Shown here: positions 55,210 to 64,000 of the stretch, in pieces
How the letters are laid out: each line of letters starts with the position of its first letter
Position numbering within the stretch: the first letter of the stretch is position 1
Origin: Synaphobranchus kaupii
Taxonomy: Eukaryota; Chordata; Actinopteri; Anguilliformes; Synaphobranchidae
Assembly: GCA_029718625.1 (NCBI GenBank)
Contig: CM056379.1
Span: 67,822,670 to 67,886,669, forward strand
Direction of reading: 5' to 3'
Length of the DNA stretch: 64,000 bases
Notes under the pieces: generated by a model
Seen by the model: the letters and a program-made list of their open reading frames with translations, nothing else
What the model was told of the DNA's origin: nothing
Database searches by the model: none
Program-made: the position numbers and the translations under genes

Positions 55210-57528
55210 GGCCCTGATTGGGATGGCAGGTATGCCATCCGCCACGTTACGGCTTGGTGGGGCATACCCCATACCTATACAGCACAGAGAGTTTGGCACT
55301 TTTCAGGGTTTCCTACAGAAGTAACCACAATGACCATAGACTCTCAGCCCTTAAAAACATTAACTTCTGTATGTTCTGACCTCATGTAACCACACAGCAT
55401 TCAGATACAACTTCACACATCCACACAATAAAGCCCCAAACTTGGGTTATTTTGCCGTTTTTCTCCTTCCTCTTCCGCTTCTTCTACCCATTTTCCTGCC
55501 AAACTGCCTGCCTCCGTCGCGATGTTATCCAATGGGGAGAATTATTATTTGAGGGTATGGTCCGTATACCTGCTCATCAAGCTTATCGTCCAATACAAAC
55601 GCTTCATACTAATGTTTTTTAATGTTAATATAGCTAATGGCTTCATGCTTTCCAAGAAGCTACTGTGGCTTAGTGGTTAAAACCGCAGTCTCTCACAGAG
55701 TGGATTGTGGGTTCGAGCCCAGCAGGGCACATGTGTATTTTCCACAAAAACAATGTGCAACTGTTAAGTACTTCATTTCTTAGACTGTTATTATTTTCAC
55801 ATTGACACATTAACGTATTTTTATTGCAAAGGCAAAAGAGGTTTACAATATTAACTGTTCAATGTTTCACTTGTATTTCACTTGTACTTTATCACACCCT
55901 CCCCAAACCGGACGCTCGCTTTTGTCTGGTTTGGGGAGGGTGTTACGCTCTGCTCTTGTGGTCATGACTGACTGACTGTGGAAACCCCTTGCCTCGGCCA
56001 ACATTTCTTGATTCATTAATTCCTTCACTTCAGCTCTGTTCACTTTATCCTTTTCTTAAACATAACACAAGGTCACCATAAAATTAACTACTAGGAAAAT
56101 TAAGAATTTACGATAATAGCCTACATTAAGAATTGAGGATAGTCTCTTTTAAGCCGCAAGCCTTTAAGCGATCGGATTTATAAAGCGCCAATTCCCCAAA
56201 CATATCTGATTCATGGTTAGTCACTTATAAATAAATAGATAGCCTCCGAATGCGGCTCTAGTCTACGCTATTCTGCTGATAATGTAGCTTACTGCAAAGA
56301 CTTTAAATTATAATAATAATAATAATAACAATAAGAAGAAGAATAATCTCTGGTATGTACTTTCTTAGTAGTATCTACTGTTTTCTTTCTGGCTAAGATT
56401 CCTGGGAAATATGCGTTGTCCAATTAAGCTTGTTCGCCAACGTTACTTCCTGCTTCTCGTCAGGAAGCAGAAACAAGCTAGGCTACTACGAAGCGAATCA
56501 ACATGCATTATAGCCTACATTCATTGCACTACAGAAAACTAAACTAAACCTAGCTGTCCGGTACCAAAACATTTCCCGCAGGTAACGTTCTACACTACCG
56601 GAAAAAAAACTCTGCTGTGCAGAAACTCACTAGCTTGCTCGCTAACTCGTAGCCCACACATGGAAGGTTGGAGTTATGCATCCGGCAATCCAGTGTTGAA
56701 TAGCCTAACTGCTGTGCATATGAACTCACTAGCTCGCTCGCTAGCTTGGAGCCCACACATGGAAGGTTGGAGTTATGCAATCGAGTGTTGAATAGCCTAA
56801 CGTTAAATGTATTTCATAGAATACTAATAGCCCTATTTTAAAACTGTATTTCCATATTTTACTGATGCAAACTATTTAGGCTGTACTAGCTATTTAGGCT
56901 GTATGTCTTTCAGCTAGAATGTGTTTGCCTTTAGCCCATTGTGCATATATGTCTCCATGTAGACTTGGTTCATTAATTTACATGCTTCTTCATGATCCAT
57001 AGCTCAGGTGGTGCTGTTCATTATATTTCATTACACATTAAATACTGCTCATCTACAAACTCTTTTAATGTAATTGTATGCTGTCTGTAATAGGATAACT
57101 GTTCTCATTCTTGTCAATAGAGGGCGTTATGGTTAAGCGAATGTCTGCATACATTTCTTTGGAATGCATGTCTCTCTCCGTGTTTATCTTCATCATTAGT
57201 TAGCTATAAAAAATAAGTGATATCAGATCAAAAACGTCTACGACGTAAAAAAAGCCAAGTTACTCACGCATAGCCTACATAGCGCTGTCCATAAGTTCTT
57301 AATTCCAACTTGCAAAAACTAGGCCTGCCTTTAAAAATCTTGAAATCGAAATGTGGCCAAGTTACAACTAACAATATTGCCTATCGTAGCTCACACTAAA
57401 TAAACTAGCTCTATTCCAAAGCAATGCTATCCAAACTTTCCTAAATTATTTAATGCAACTTAGCAGCGCTATGTAGGCTATGCGTGAGTAACTTGGCTTT
57501 TTTTACGTCGTAGACGTTTTTGATCTGA
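55210..57528 (+). mobile_element. Unclassified fold-back element, copy B
   Basis: Reverse-complement counterpart of 21844-25086. It interrupts the LINE RT between ccctga and tggtat. Left tip: tgggatggcaggtatgccat, an 8-bp-stem hairpin. Then ggcttggtggggcataccccatac, a tRNA-like segment (55662-55733), a perfect 16-bp-stem palindrome (55894-55943), a duplicated ctagcgagc block (about 56625-56800) and the inverted-repeat module (57222-57528) with one arm shortened. The target reading is compatible with insertion between A and T without duplication, or with a 5-bp ctgat duplication. No coding potential recognised. Confidence 0.65.
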
Positions 57529-57543
57529 TGGTATATACCCAAG

Positions 57544-58942
57544 CAGGGCCGTCTTTTGTAGGGGGGGGGGACAACCGGTGCGACCGCCCCAGGCCCCACA
57601 CTTCACAGGGCCCCCAGGTGAGAGGGGAAATTAATTCAAATAACAACCATTTATTTTCTATTTTTAAACAGATAAAATTAGGCTAGCCTATATTTATCTA
57701 AGATAAATATATATACATAACGTCAACTTTCCAAAACACCATTTAGGCTAAATGTATTTACGTGAGTATGGGTGAAGCACACCCATACACACGGAAATAC
57801 ATTTAGCCTAAATTATGGTTTGGAAAGTTGACGTTATGTGGGAAGTAGCTATAGGCTTATTTCCCTCTGCTGCATAGCTATGTGCAGCTATGAATTTTTC
57901 AAATTCGCTTAAAGTTATTTTTTTTTAGTAGGCTACAGCTTGGGAGCATATAAAAGAAACAAGAAAAATAAAAGCGATTAATTCAATGTAAAATTGAAAG
58001 GTTCCTTGGATAGATTTGTAAAGAAAGACATGAAGGAGGGGGAGCAGGTCAACACTGCTGAAGCAAGTGTGCCATTTTTCGACTCCGACTAAAAACGATA
58101 ATACTGTGGATTGTGGTAAGAGCATAGGTATGAACCATAAATTGTAGATTGTCTTATTGATTGTGGTGGAGCATAAAATAATTGCAAGATGTTGAACATC
58201 TTTTTCATTGTAAAGAGAGGCAAAAGACAGGCAGAGGGTGGGATATCATTCAAGTGTCACGAAGCGAAGTGCAAGGTCTGACATTGCGACACAAGAAAAT
58301 TACTCTGCAATGTTAACACATCGAACACATCTTCACAAACATTGTCATAAACGTAGGCCTACTATAATGGGAATAATGATTAGAATCATCCAGAAAAATA
58401 TGTGTGAAAAAATGCTGAATCAAATTCTGGTAGGTGAGACTTGCTGCGATGCATCTTTTAATATGCTGTCATTATTCATAAACTTTTATTTATATATCCC
58501 AACCTCTGCCTGTTTTATTACCTCTCTTTACAATGAAAAAGCTAGTGTTCAACATCATGAACTTTTGCAATTATTTTATGGTCCACCTCAATCAAAAGAA
58601 CAATCTACAATTCATGGTTCATAGCTATGATCGTACCACAACCCGTATTATTCTTTTAATTTCAATTGGAGAAATTATGCAAAAGTGTGGCTAGTTGTTA
58701 TTGTTAATTACAATATTATAATTCAAGGGCAGAGTAATGGCATAGCCTACTAATTATTCGATTGGTTGGTTGTATATGGTTGGTTTGTGTGATGTTGTAG
58801 CCTCTAAATCCTTTTCATTCATAGTTATATAATAGATACTATTTAAGCCTATGATGGATTAGCTATGATGTCCTTGTGTAAACAGCTGGGCCCTGCGTAG
58901 GTAGACTTGCCCCGGGCACCGCCCACCCTTGAGACAGCCCTG
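57544..58942 (+). mobile_element. hAT non-autonomous element with 8-bp duplication
   Basis: Ends cagggccgtct and agacagccctg form terminal inverted repeats. The target tacccaag is duplicated exactly (57536-57543 and 58943-58950). The interior has a strong hairpin (57716-57838) and only short frames, the longest being 58238-58624 (128 codons), which has no hAT transposase motif that I can see. It sits in the same LINE RT, 8 bases from the fold-back insertion. Confidence 0.85.
57716..57838. repeat. ~60-bp-arm hairpin inside the hAT element
   Basis: cataacgtcaactttcca...cacccatac is followed by its near-exact reverse complement ending ggaaagttgacgttatg, with a loop of only a few bases (near 57776). 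One arm has small mismatches (aacacc versus ggtttgg side). Confidence 0.85.
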
Positions 58943-58950
58943 TACCCAAG

Positions 58951-59716
58951 GGTACTCAAAGAGTTAAGTGAGATCATCTGTAAAACCCTGGCAGGTGTTA
59001 GACAGTCTTAAGAAACTGAAGAAATAGCAGACAACTGGAAGAAAGGTGATGTAATACCAATAAATAAGAAAGGAGACCGGACTGATCCAGGAAACTATAG
59101 GCCTGTCAGTTTAATTTGTATCACATGTAAAATACTGGAATCTATCATCAGAGTCAAATTGGAATTATTTATTGAACATAACATCTTAAGAGATAGCCAA
59201 CATGGTTTTCGCAGAGGAAGGTCATTCCAGACAAACTGTTTGGCATTCTTTGAGGAAGCTACCAAGTGTTTTGTTTTAAAAGGCTTATGATATTATATAC
59301 CTAGATTTCCAAACAGCATTTGATAAGGTACCACGAGAGACTCATTGTGAAAATGAAGAAAGTAGGAATTATAGGAAGTATTTCAGATTAAAATTTTACA
59401 TGTGGGAAATAAAAACATAAGGCAAGACTACTTTATGGGAGAAACAAAATTGGAATGTGCTCAAGTTTGTTCCTGGTATGAAAGATAAAAGTTATAGGAA
59501 AGACTTACGATACTCTTTAAGCTTAGTAAAAAAAAGACTTGGGGGTGATTTGATAGAGGCTTTTAAATTCAGAAAAGGGATTAATAAAGTGAAGTACAAG
59601 AGATTCTTCAGGTTGAGTTCTGTTTGTAGAACGAGGGGGCATAGATGGAAATTAGCAAAAGCTACATTCTGCACAGACATTAGGAAGTACTTCTTCACAC
59701 AGAGAGTAGTCACTGT
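58951..59716 (+). pseudogene. CR1/Rex-like LINE, rest of RT and C-terminal domain
   Basis: In broken frames: DNWKKGDVIPINKKGDRTDP, GNYRPVSLICITCKILESII, SQHGFRRGRSFQTNCLAFF, IYLDFQTAFDKVPRET (about 59020-59340). The catalytic DD region is deleted. From 59400 the C-terminal domain follows (KSYRKDLRYSLSLVKKRLGG; DLIEAFKFRKGINKV; TDIRKYFFTQRVVTV), ending at TAG 59718. Same LINE as 54166-55209. Confidence 0.78.
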
Positions 59717-59769
59717 GTAGTCAAAGTCAAAGTGCTTTTATTTATCAAGTGCAGAGAGTATAACACAAG

Positions 59770-61610
59770 GGGCCCTATCTTGGCGATCTTGGCGCTTAGT
59801 CTAAGTGCATGGCGCTAAGTCCATTTAGGGCGTGTCCAAGTCCACTTTTGCTATTTTAACGGCGTGTTTTTTTGGCGCTAAGCACAGCGCATGGCGCAAC
59901 TGAACCTAGTCGCTTCATTAATTATAGGTGTGTCTTGGGCGTGACATTCAATAAACCAATCAAAATGTCATATCCCATTCCCTTTAAAAGCCTGCTTTTC
60001 CACCTTGGCGGATTGCTTATGATGGCGAAACAGACATGCTCGTGCGTGTTTAGTGTGATCAAGGAATAGGCTAAATGGAGTATGATCAATATTATTCGGA
60101 CTAACCATTAGCCTATGAGTTCCCGGTAATTCCAGACAGGGCTGTTATTTTACAAAATATGTGCAGTTAAATTTCGTTAAAAGGACCTGCAACAGTTGAG
60201 AATAAGCTATCAATGGCTTCAGTCTCACCTTAGAAAACTCCAAATTAGCCTGCTTGTTCAGCGAATTTCGTTTGATTATGCAATGAAAGTGTCAAACATC
60301 AATTCCAAGAGGCTGTTCTCATGGAGTTCTCGAAGTTCAAGCTTCATCCAAAGTTCATTAGGCTACCTGCATAGTAGGTTAATATTGATTAATAACATAC
60401 ATACCGTTATTTTGCCTTAATGATGACACTAAATAGCCATACAATAAAGCTGTCAGGTTCGCAACCCATAAGTTCACGCATATTTCCCCTTGTTTAATAA
60501 TGTCCTGTTTATGGAAATGTGACCAACCTGTTTTACTCGTAGCGTAATCCTTTAAAACAATCCACTTTCCCAGGAAGACCGTTAAACGTGCAGAGAATGG
60601 CATTAAAATTAATTGTGAATTAATTGTGTAACGTGCTGCAAATTTGTTTTAGTTTCTAATTAGACGCTTAGTTCTCTTTAAAATCGTTTTGTTCAGTTAA
60701 GGAATAACGGGTGAAATCAGCTGGGTTTTAAACGGTGAGAGTATGGAAACCTGGTCACTGTCATTTAAAAAAATATGAAGGACAAAGAATAGCTAAGGTT
60801 ACAATTTAGTTAACATGGTGACATCTCCGTTTTTTAACCATAGGCTATCGAAAAAAACCTTATGCACAGCGAATTCGCTGTAGCCTAGGCTATTTGAAAA
60901 ACAATAAATGCAATATTCACTGGACAAGGTTTTGAACTTTTTTCAGTCACAAACCATTCTATTTACTTACAGGCTGTATTCATAGATAAACAGCGCTGTA
61001 TTGTAATGACATCTGAAGCGCATTTTCAGAACTTAAATGTCCGTCTATTGCCGTGCGCGAGTTTTCCATTGAATGACAATTCACGCATTAGGTGCAAAGA
61101 CAATTCGCGCATTAGGCTTGATAGCTATAGGTGTTATCAGCTCCTTTTTAATGGATAGCCATTGTCCCGTACCATCGCACATCGCCTGGATGTTGATGGA
61201 GTGGGCTGAGAGCAATGTAATGTGGCATTGTTTCCCTTCGCTGAGGGAAAGGTATGTGGACCTATGGAACCTTTTATTATTATGCATTTTTGATATAGCC
61301 TACACAATAATAATATTTCACATTGTGATCTAGATATTTTAGTCATGCCTGTGCACGCCCCTGTGTGTAACAGACAGGAGGGTATGCGCGTTGTGCACAC
61401 GCCTATGTAGACGCACTTATATGCGCCATTAAAATAGCATGTAAACAACTGCGACATGACTTTAGACCAGGTTTGTGGTGGTTCTAGCGCAAGCGCTTTC
61501 TGCTGGCTCAAGATAGCAATACGCCAAAAATAATCCTGGCCCCTCCTCATCTTAAGACCAACACGCCCAGTTCACTTGCAATGGGCGCAAGAATACATGG
61601 TATTTAAACG
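59770..61610. mobile_element. PIF/Harbinger-like element, copy 2 (inverted, one end lost)
   Basis: Starts gggccctatctt and follows copy 1 (43344-44799) in reverse complement to gcaagaatacatggtattta near 61605, where a palindromic MITE truncates it. It is longer than copy 1, with extra sequence around 61330-61560. The minus strand at 61100-61290 keeps the frame LLSAHSINIQAMCDGTGQWL (Harbinger-like), more complete than in copy 1. No full transposase. Confidence 0.5.
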
Positions 61611-61764
61611 ACTCTGCTGCCAGATATGCAGTAGATATGGATGAATAACTTGAAGGGTTTCTTCTCCTGACTTATTTTTCCATAGAGTTCAATAAGAAAA
61701 TTTGTCAGGAGAAACCACCCTTAAAGTGATCCATCCATATCTACTGCATATCTGGCAGCAGAGT
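61611..61764. mobile_element. 154-bp palindromic MITE
   Basis: actctgctgccagatatgca... and its reverse complement ...tgcatatctggcagcagagt form arms of about 70 bp with a few mismatches. The centre is near tccatagagttc. It lies exactly at the broken end of Harbinger-like copy 2. No target duplication was identified. Confidence 0.7.
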
Positions 61765-62053
61765 GATTGTTTAAGGCTTGTTTGATACCTCAGACCCTTG
61801 TTGACTTACAGCCATTTTACCAACCATGTATTCCATACTGTTCCAGAATAATTTACAGCTAAATCTAGTCCCACCCCCCAATTCCCATAGAGATCCATTC
61901 AAATGCAGAGATGTTATAGTATCGCTTGTAAGAGTACCAGAAAATAAGATATCAAGAGTCTTTTGATGTTGTTGGGTCACAGACATCAGGAAGTCATGGT
62001 ATGCAAAGGATATGTGACCAAATATTAAAAATTATTACTTTATTCTATATATA

Positions 62054-62279
62054 AATGCAGGGGTGCCAATAATTGTGGCCAATGTGGTTTTGTTAAAAAT
62101 AATTATTTCTTGATGAGGGATTTTTTTTTCTCTTAATAAATTAATGTCAATTAAAGGTTGGATTCTTCTTGTTTTTTCAGTGTAAGATTAAGCTAATTCA
62201 CCAAACGGTGAATTTTTTATAACCCTTTTTGTTCATCTTTACAGGGGGTGCCAATAATAGTGGCCGCGACTGTAACTAC
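62054..62279 (-). mobile_element. Tc1-like terminal repeat (family A, inverted end)
   Basis: Reverse complement of the family at 17648-17870: tips agtggccgcgactg then ta, with ggtgccaataa repeated internally (IR-DR layout) and the short palindrome ttcaccaaacggtgaa. No transposase adjacent. Confidence 0.65.
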
Positions 62280-62556
62280 AGCTTAGCTTTAAACTTAGCT
62301 ATGTACTTTTTTAATTCTATAGCTAGTTAGTAAGCAGACTTCAACATAGTTTGAACAAGAAATATTGCCAGATACTGATTCCAAACTTTTAATTCCAAAT
62401 TTTAATCAAGCGTCCTCAAGTTGAGGTTGGCTAATAGTTTACCCATCATACACAACACAGAGAGACAGGCTGCTGTCAGCACAGCTCCAGAAACACACAA
62501 AGCTGGGCCATTGTGACAGTCGAGTTTACTTCATTATAACAATTTTTGATTTGATA

Positions 62557-62560
<4 letters not shown>

Positions 62561-62592
<32 letters not shown>
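62561..62592. repeat. (TC)n microsatellite
   Basis: About 15 TC dinucleotides, followed by a pyrimidine-rich stretch to 62710. Confidence 0.92.
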
Positions 62593-62595
<3 letters not shown>

Positions 62596-62814
62596 GCTGG
62601 GAGTTTGGTGTCGGAGAGGGCGCGTTTGCTGGGAGCGTGTGTTTGAGTGTTTGAGTGTTGGTGAATTTTTTCTTTTCTTTTTCCTTCTCCTTTTCTTTTC
62701 TTTTCTTTTCTGGTAATATTACATGATTCAGTTTACTATTGATTTGAATTAGTTTTAGGTATCGGTGGTTGGTGTTAGTTTGGCTGGCTCTTTGAGCCAG
62801 GTGCTTTGGTGAGG

Positions 62815-63947
62815 ATGGCGTCCAGGGAGCGTCTTTATCTCTCCGGCACGGAGTGAGGGTTGTGCCGGAACCGAGTGTCACGGTAGAGGAGGTGTTGCTC
62901 GCCGCTGGAGAACAAGTCGGCCATGGAAACATTGCTTATGCGTCTCGCATGAATAAAGCGGTGGTAGTATTTCTGAAAGAAGAGCGCCTTGTCAGTCAGT
63001 TGATTGAGAAAGGCGTTTTTCTTAATGATGTATTTGTACAAGTCTCACCGTTGGCTACTCCCTCTACGAGGATAACTGTATCTGGAGTGCCTCCATTTAT
63101 TCCGAACGAGGCGCTGGAGCGAGAACTGCTGCGCTTCAGGAAGTTTGCTAGCACTTTTAGAGCGATAAACCTCGGATGCAAAAATTAAAAATTAAAACAT
63201 GTCCAGTCTCTACGGAGACAAGTTTTTATGTTTCTTGATTCCCCCACTCAGACCCTAGAGGTATCCTTTCGGGTTAAATACGAGGAAGGTTTTTATATGG
63301 TTTACGCTAGTTCAGGAAATGCTAAGTGTTTTGAATGTGGTGACGTGGGACACAAGTGTTTCGCTTGCCCGCATAGACGGCAGACTCCGGGCAGTGCTGA
63401 AAACAGCACCCCGGTCCCTGAGCCTGAAGCTAGTGGAGAGACTAGTGAACTGGGAGAGGCGAGACAGACAGCGCAGAGAGCAGGCCCCTCTCAGGAGAAC
63501 GTAATAGAACTGCAGACACAACAGGCCGAATCTGTAAAGGAGGCAGCGGTTTTTGGCACAGCCACCGCCTCGGGAGAAACATCTTTGAAGGGTGGGTCGG
63601 AAGATACTAGTGCCGAAACACTGGAAAGTGTTGAGCTCGGTCAGAATGCGCAAAGTAGCGGAGAGGGCGCGGTAGAGGCGCCTGCCATTGGTAGTCAGGG
63701 GAACAGCGAGATTGAAGATATGGATCAAGATTACGAGTCGGATACCCAGTCGGTGTCTGATTTCTTGTCTCAGGGTGGGGATGTGTATACATTAGAGGAA
63801 ATAAATGAATTCCTTGACGAAACTTTTGGGAAATCGGTAAAAGTGGGAGATTTCTTCCCAGATACAGAGAAATTCATAAAATCTGTTACTGCGTTGCAGA
63901 AATTAGTTAGCGTGCAGTCGCTTGATGAAAAAAAAGGTTTCGGTTGA
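62815..63947 (+). pseudogene. Tx1/L1-like LINE ORF1 (RNA-binding protein), broken
   Basis: ATG at 62815 (MASRERLYLSG) hits a TGA within 15 codons. The conserved protein reads from about 62853: VGHGNIAYASRMNKAVVVFL, TVSGVPPFIPNEALERELLR, up to 63188. After a small indel it runs from 63192 to 63947: FLDSPTQTLEVSFRVKYEEG, FYMVYASSGNAKCFECGDVG, then a CCHC knuckle (CFECGDVGHKCFACPH) and a long acidic E/S/T/Q-rich tail. This arrangement is that of ORF1 in fish Tx1-like LINEs, annotated elsewhere as TX1 82-kDa-like proteins. ORF2 should follow to the right of the window. The upstream 62640-62814 would be its 5' UTR. Confidence 0.8.
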
Positions 63948-64000
63948 GAAAGCACGTTACTGCACTAAGGAAGGCCGATAGGCCATTGAAAGGAAAGAAT

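Noticed and set aside
55662..55733. Functional tRNA gene
   Set aside because: The A and B boxes and T-arm are good, but acceptor-stem halves do not pair and the segment lies inside a repeated element.
58238..58624. 128-codon frame inside the hAT element
   Set aside because: No hAT dimerisation or zinc-finger motif; composition looks like random A/T-rich sequence.
60196..60603. Short frames on both strands in Harbinger-like copy 2
   Set aside because: Both strands are open over the same interval, with no similarity and no matching frame in copy 1.

Overview
The window looks like a piece of a ray-finned fish (teleost) nuclear genome made almost entirely of transposable elements, many inserted into one another. 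The evidence is the repertoire: a sushi-like chromovirus, a Gmr1-like Ty3/gypsy element, L2 and CR1/Rex-like LINEs, a Tx1/L1-like LINE ORF1, several Tc1/mariner families, hAT and PIF/Harbinger-like DNA elements, and a degraded gamma-type endogenous retrovirus (ERV). I see no bacterial operon, rRNA gene or CRISPR array. The only candidate host coding sequence is one C2H2 zinc-finger exon on the minus strand at 17241-17502.

Layout. 1-16262: a decayed ERV (leader, gag, pol, env, 3' LTR). Its gag is split by a complete non-autonomous LTR element (2629-8127, 4-bp target duplication, tRNA-Gln primer site) carrying one 545-residue ORF with no pol. Its reverse transcriptase is split at the active-site motif by a Tc1 remnant (10249-10729). 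16263-19397: a tRNA-like SINE, the zinc-finger exon and three abutting Tc1 remnants. 19398-34740: an interval bracketed by hAT-like ends and a perfect 8-bp duplication (aatagact). It now contains a gag-like fragment, copy A of an unclassified fold-back element, a full Tc1 element, an LTR remnant and a complete Gmr1-type retrotransposon (28201-34310) with apparently identical LTRs and integrase encoded before reverse transcriptase. 35160-42394: one L2 LINE inserted into another with an 8-bp duplication. 43344-44799: a PIF/Harbinger-like element. 44995-54160: two units of a roughly 330-bp tandem repeat. One unit is hit by a Tc1 element with a nearly intact transposase. The junction is hit by a sushi-type chromovirus (46828-53978) with 1402-bp LTRs that look identical and open gag and pol. 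54160-59716: a CR1/Rex-like LINE split first by fold-back copy B and then by a hAT non-autonomous element (8-bp duplication tacccaag). 59770-62280: an inverted second Harbinger-like copy, a palindromic MITE and a Tc1 end. 62815-63947: ORF1 of a Tx1/L1-like LINE running towards the right edge.

The two most recent arrivals appear to be the Gmr1 and sushi elements (5-bp duplications, matching LTRs, open frames). The ERV, the CR1-like LINE and most Tc1 pieces are old. The signals most likely to be new are: (1) a five-unit array of covarying hairpins in the ERV leader; (2) the single-ORF LTR element; (3) the fold-back element present twice in inverted orientation; (4) the 15.3-kb hAT-bracketed interval. 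All boundaries and similarities were read by eye. Family names are assignments from motifs, not database results.
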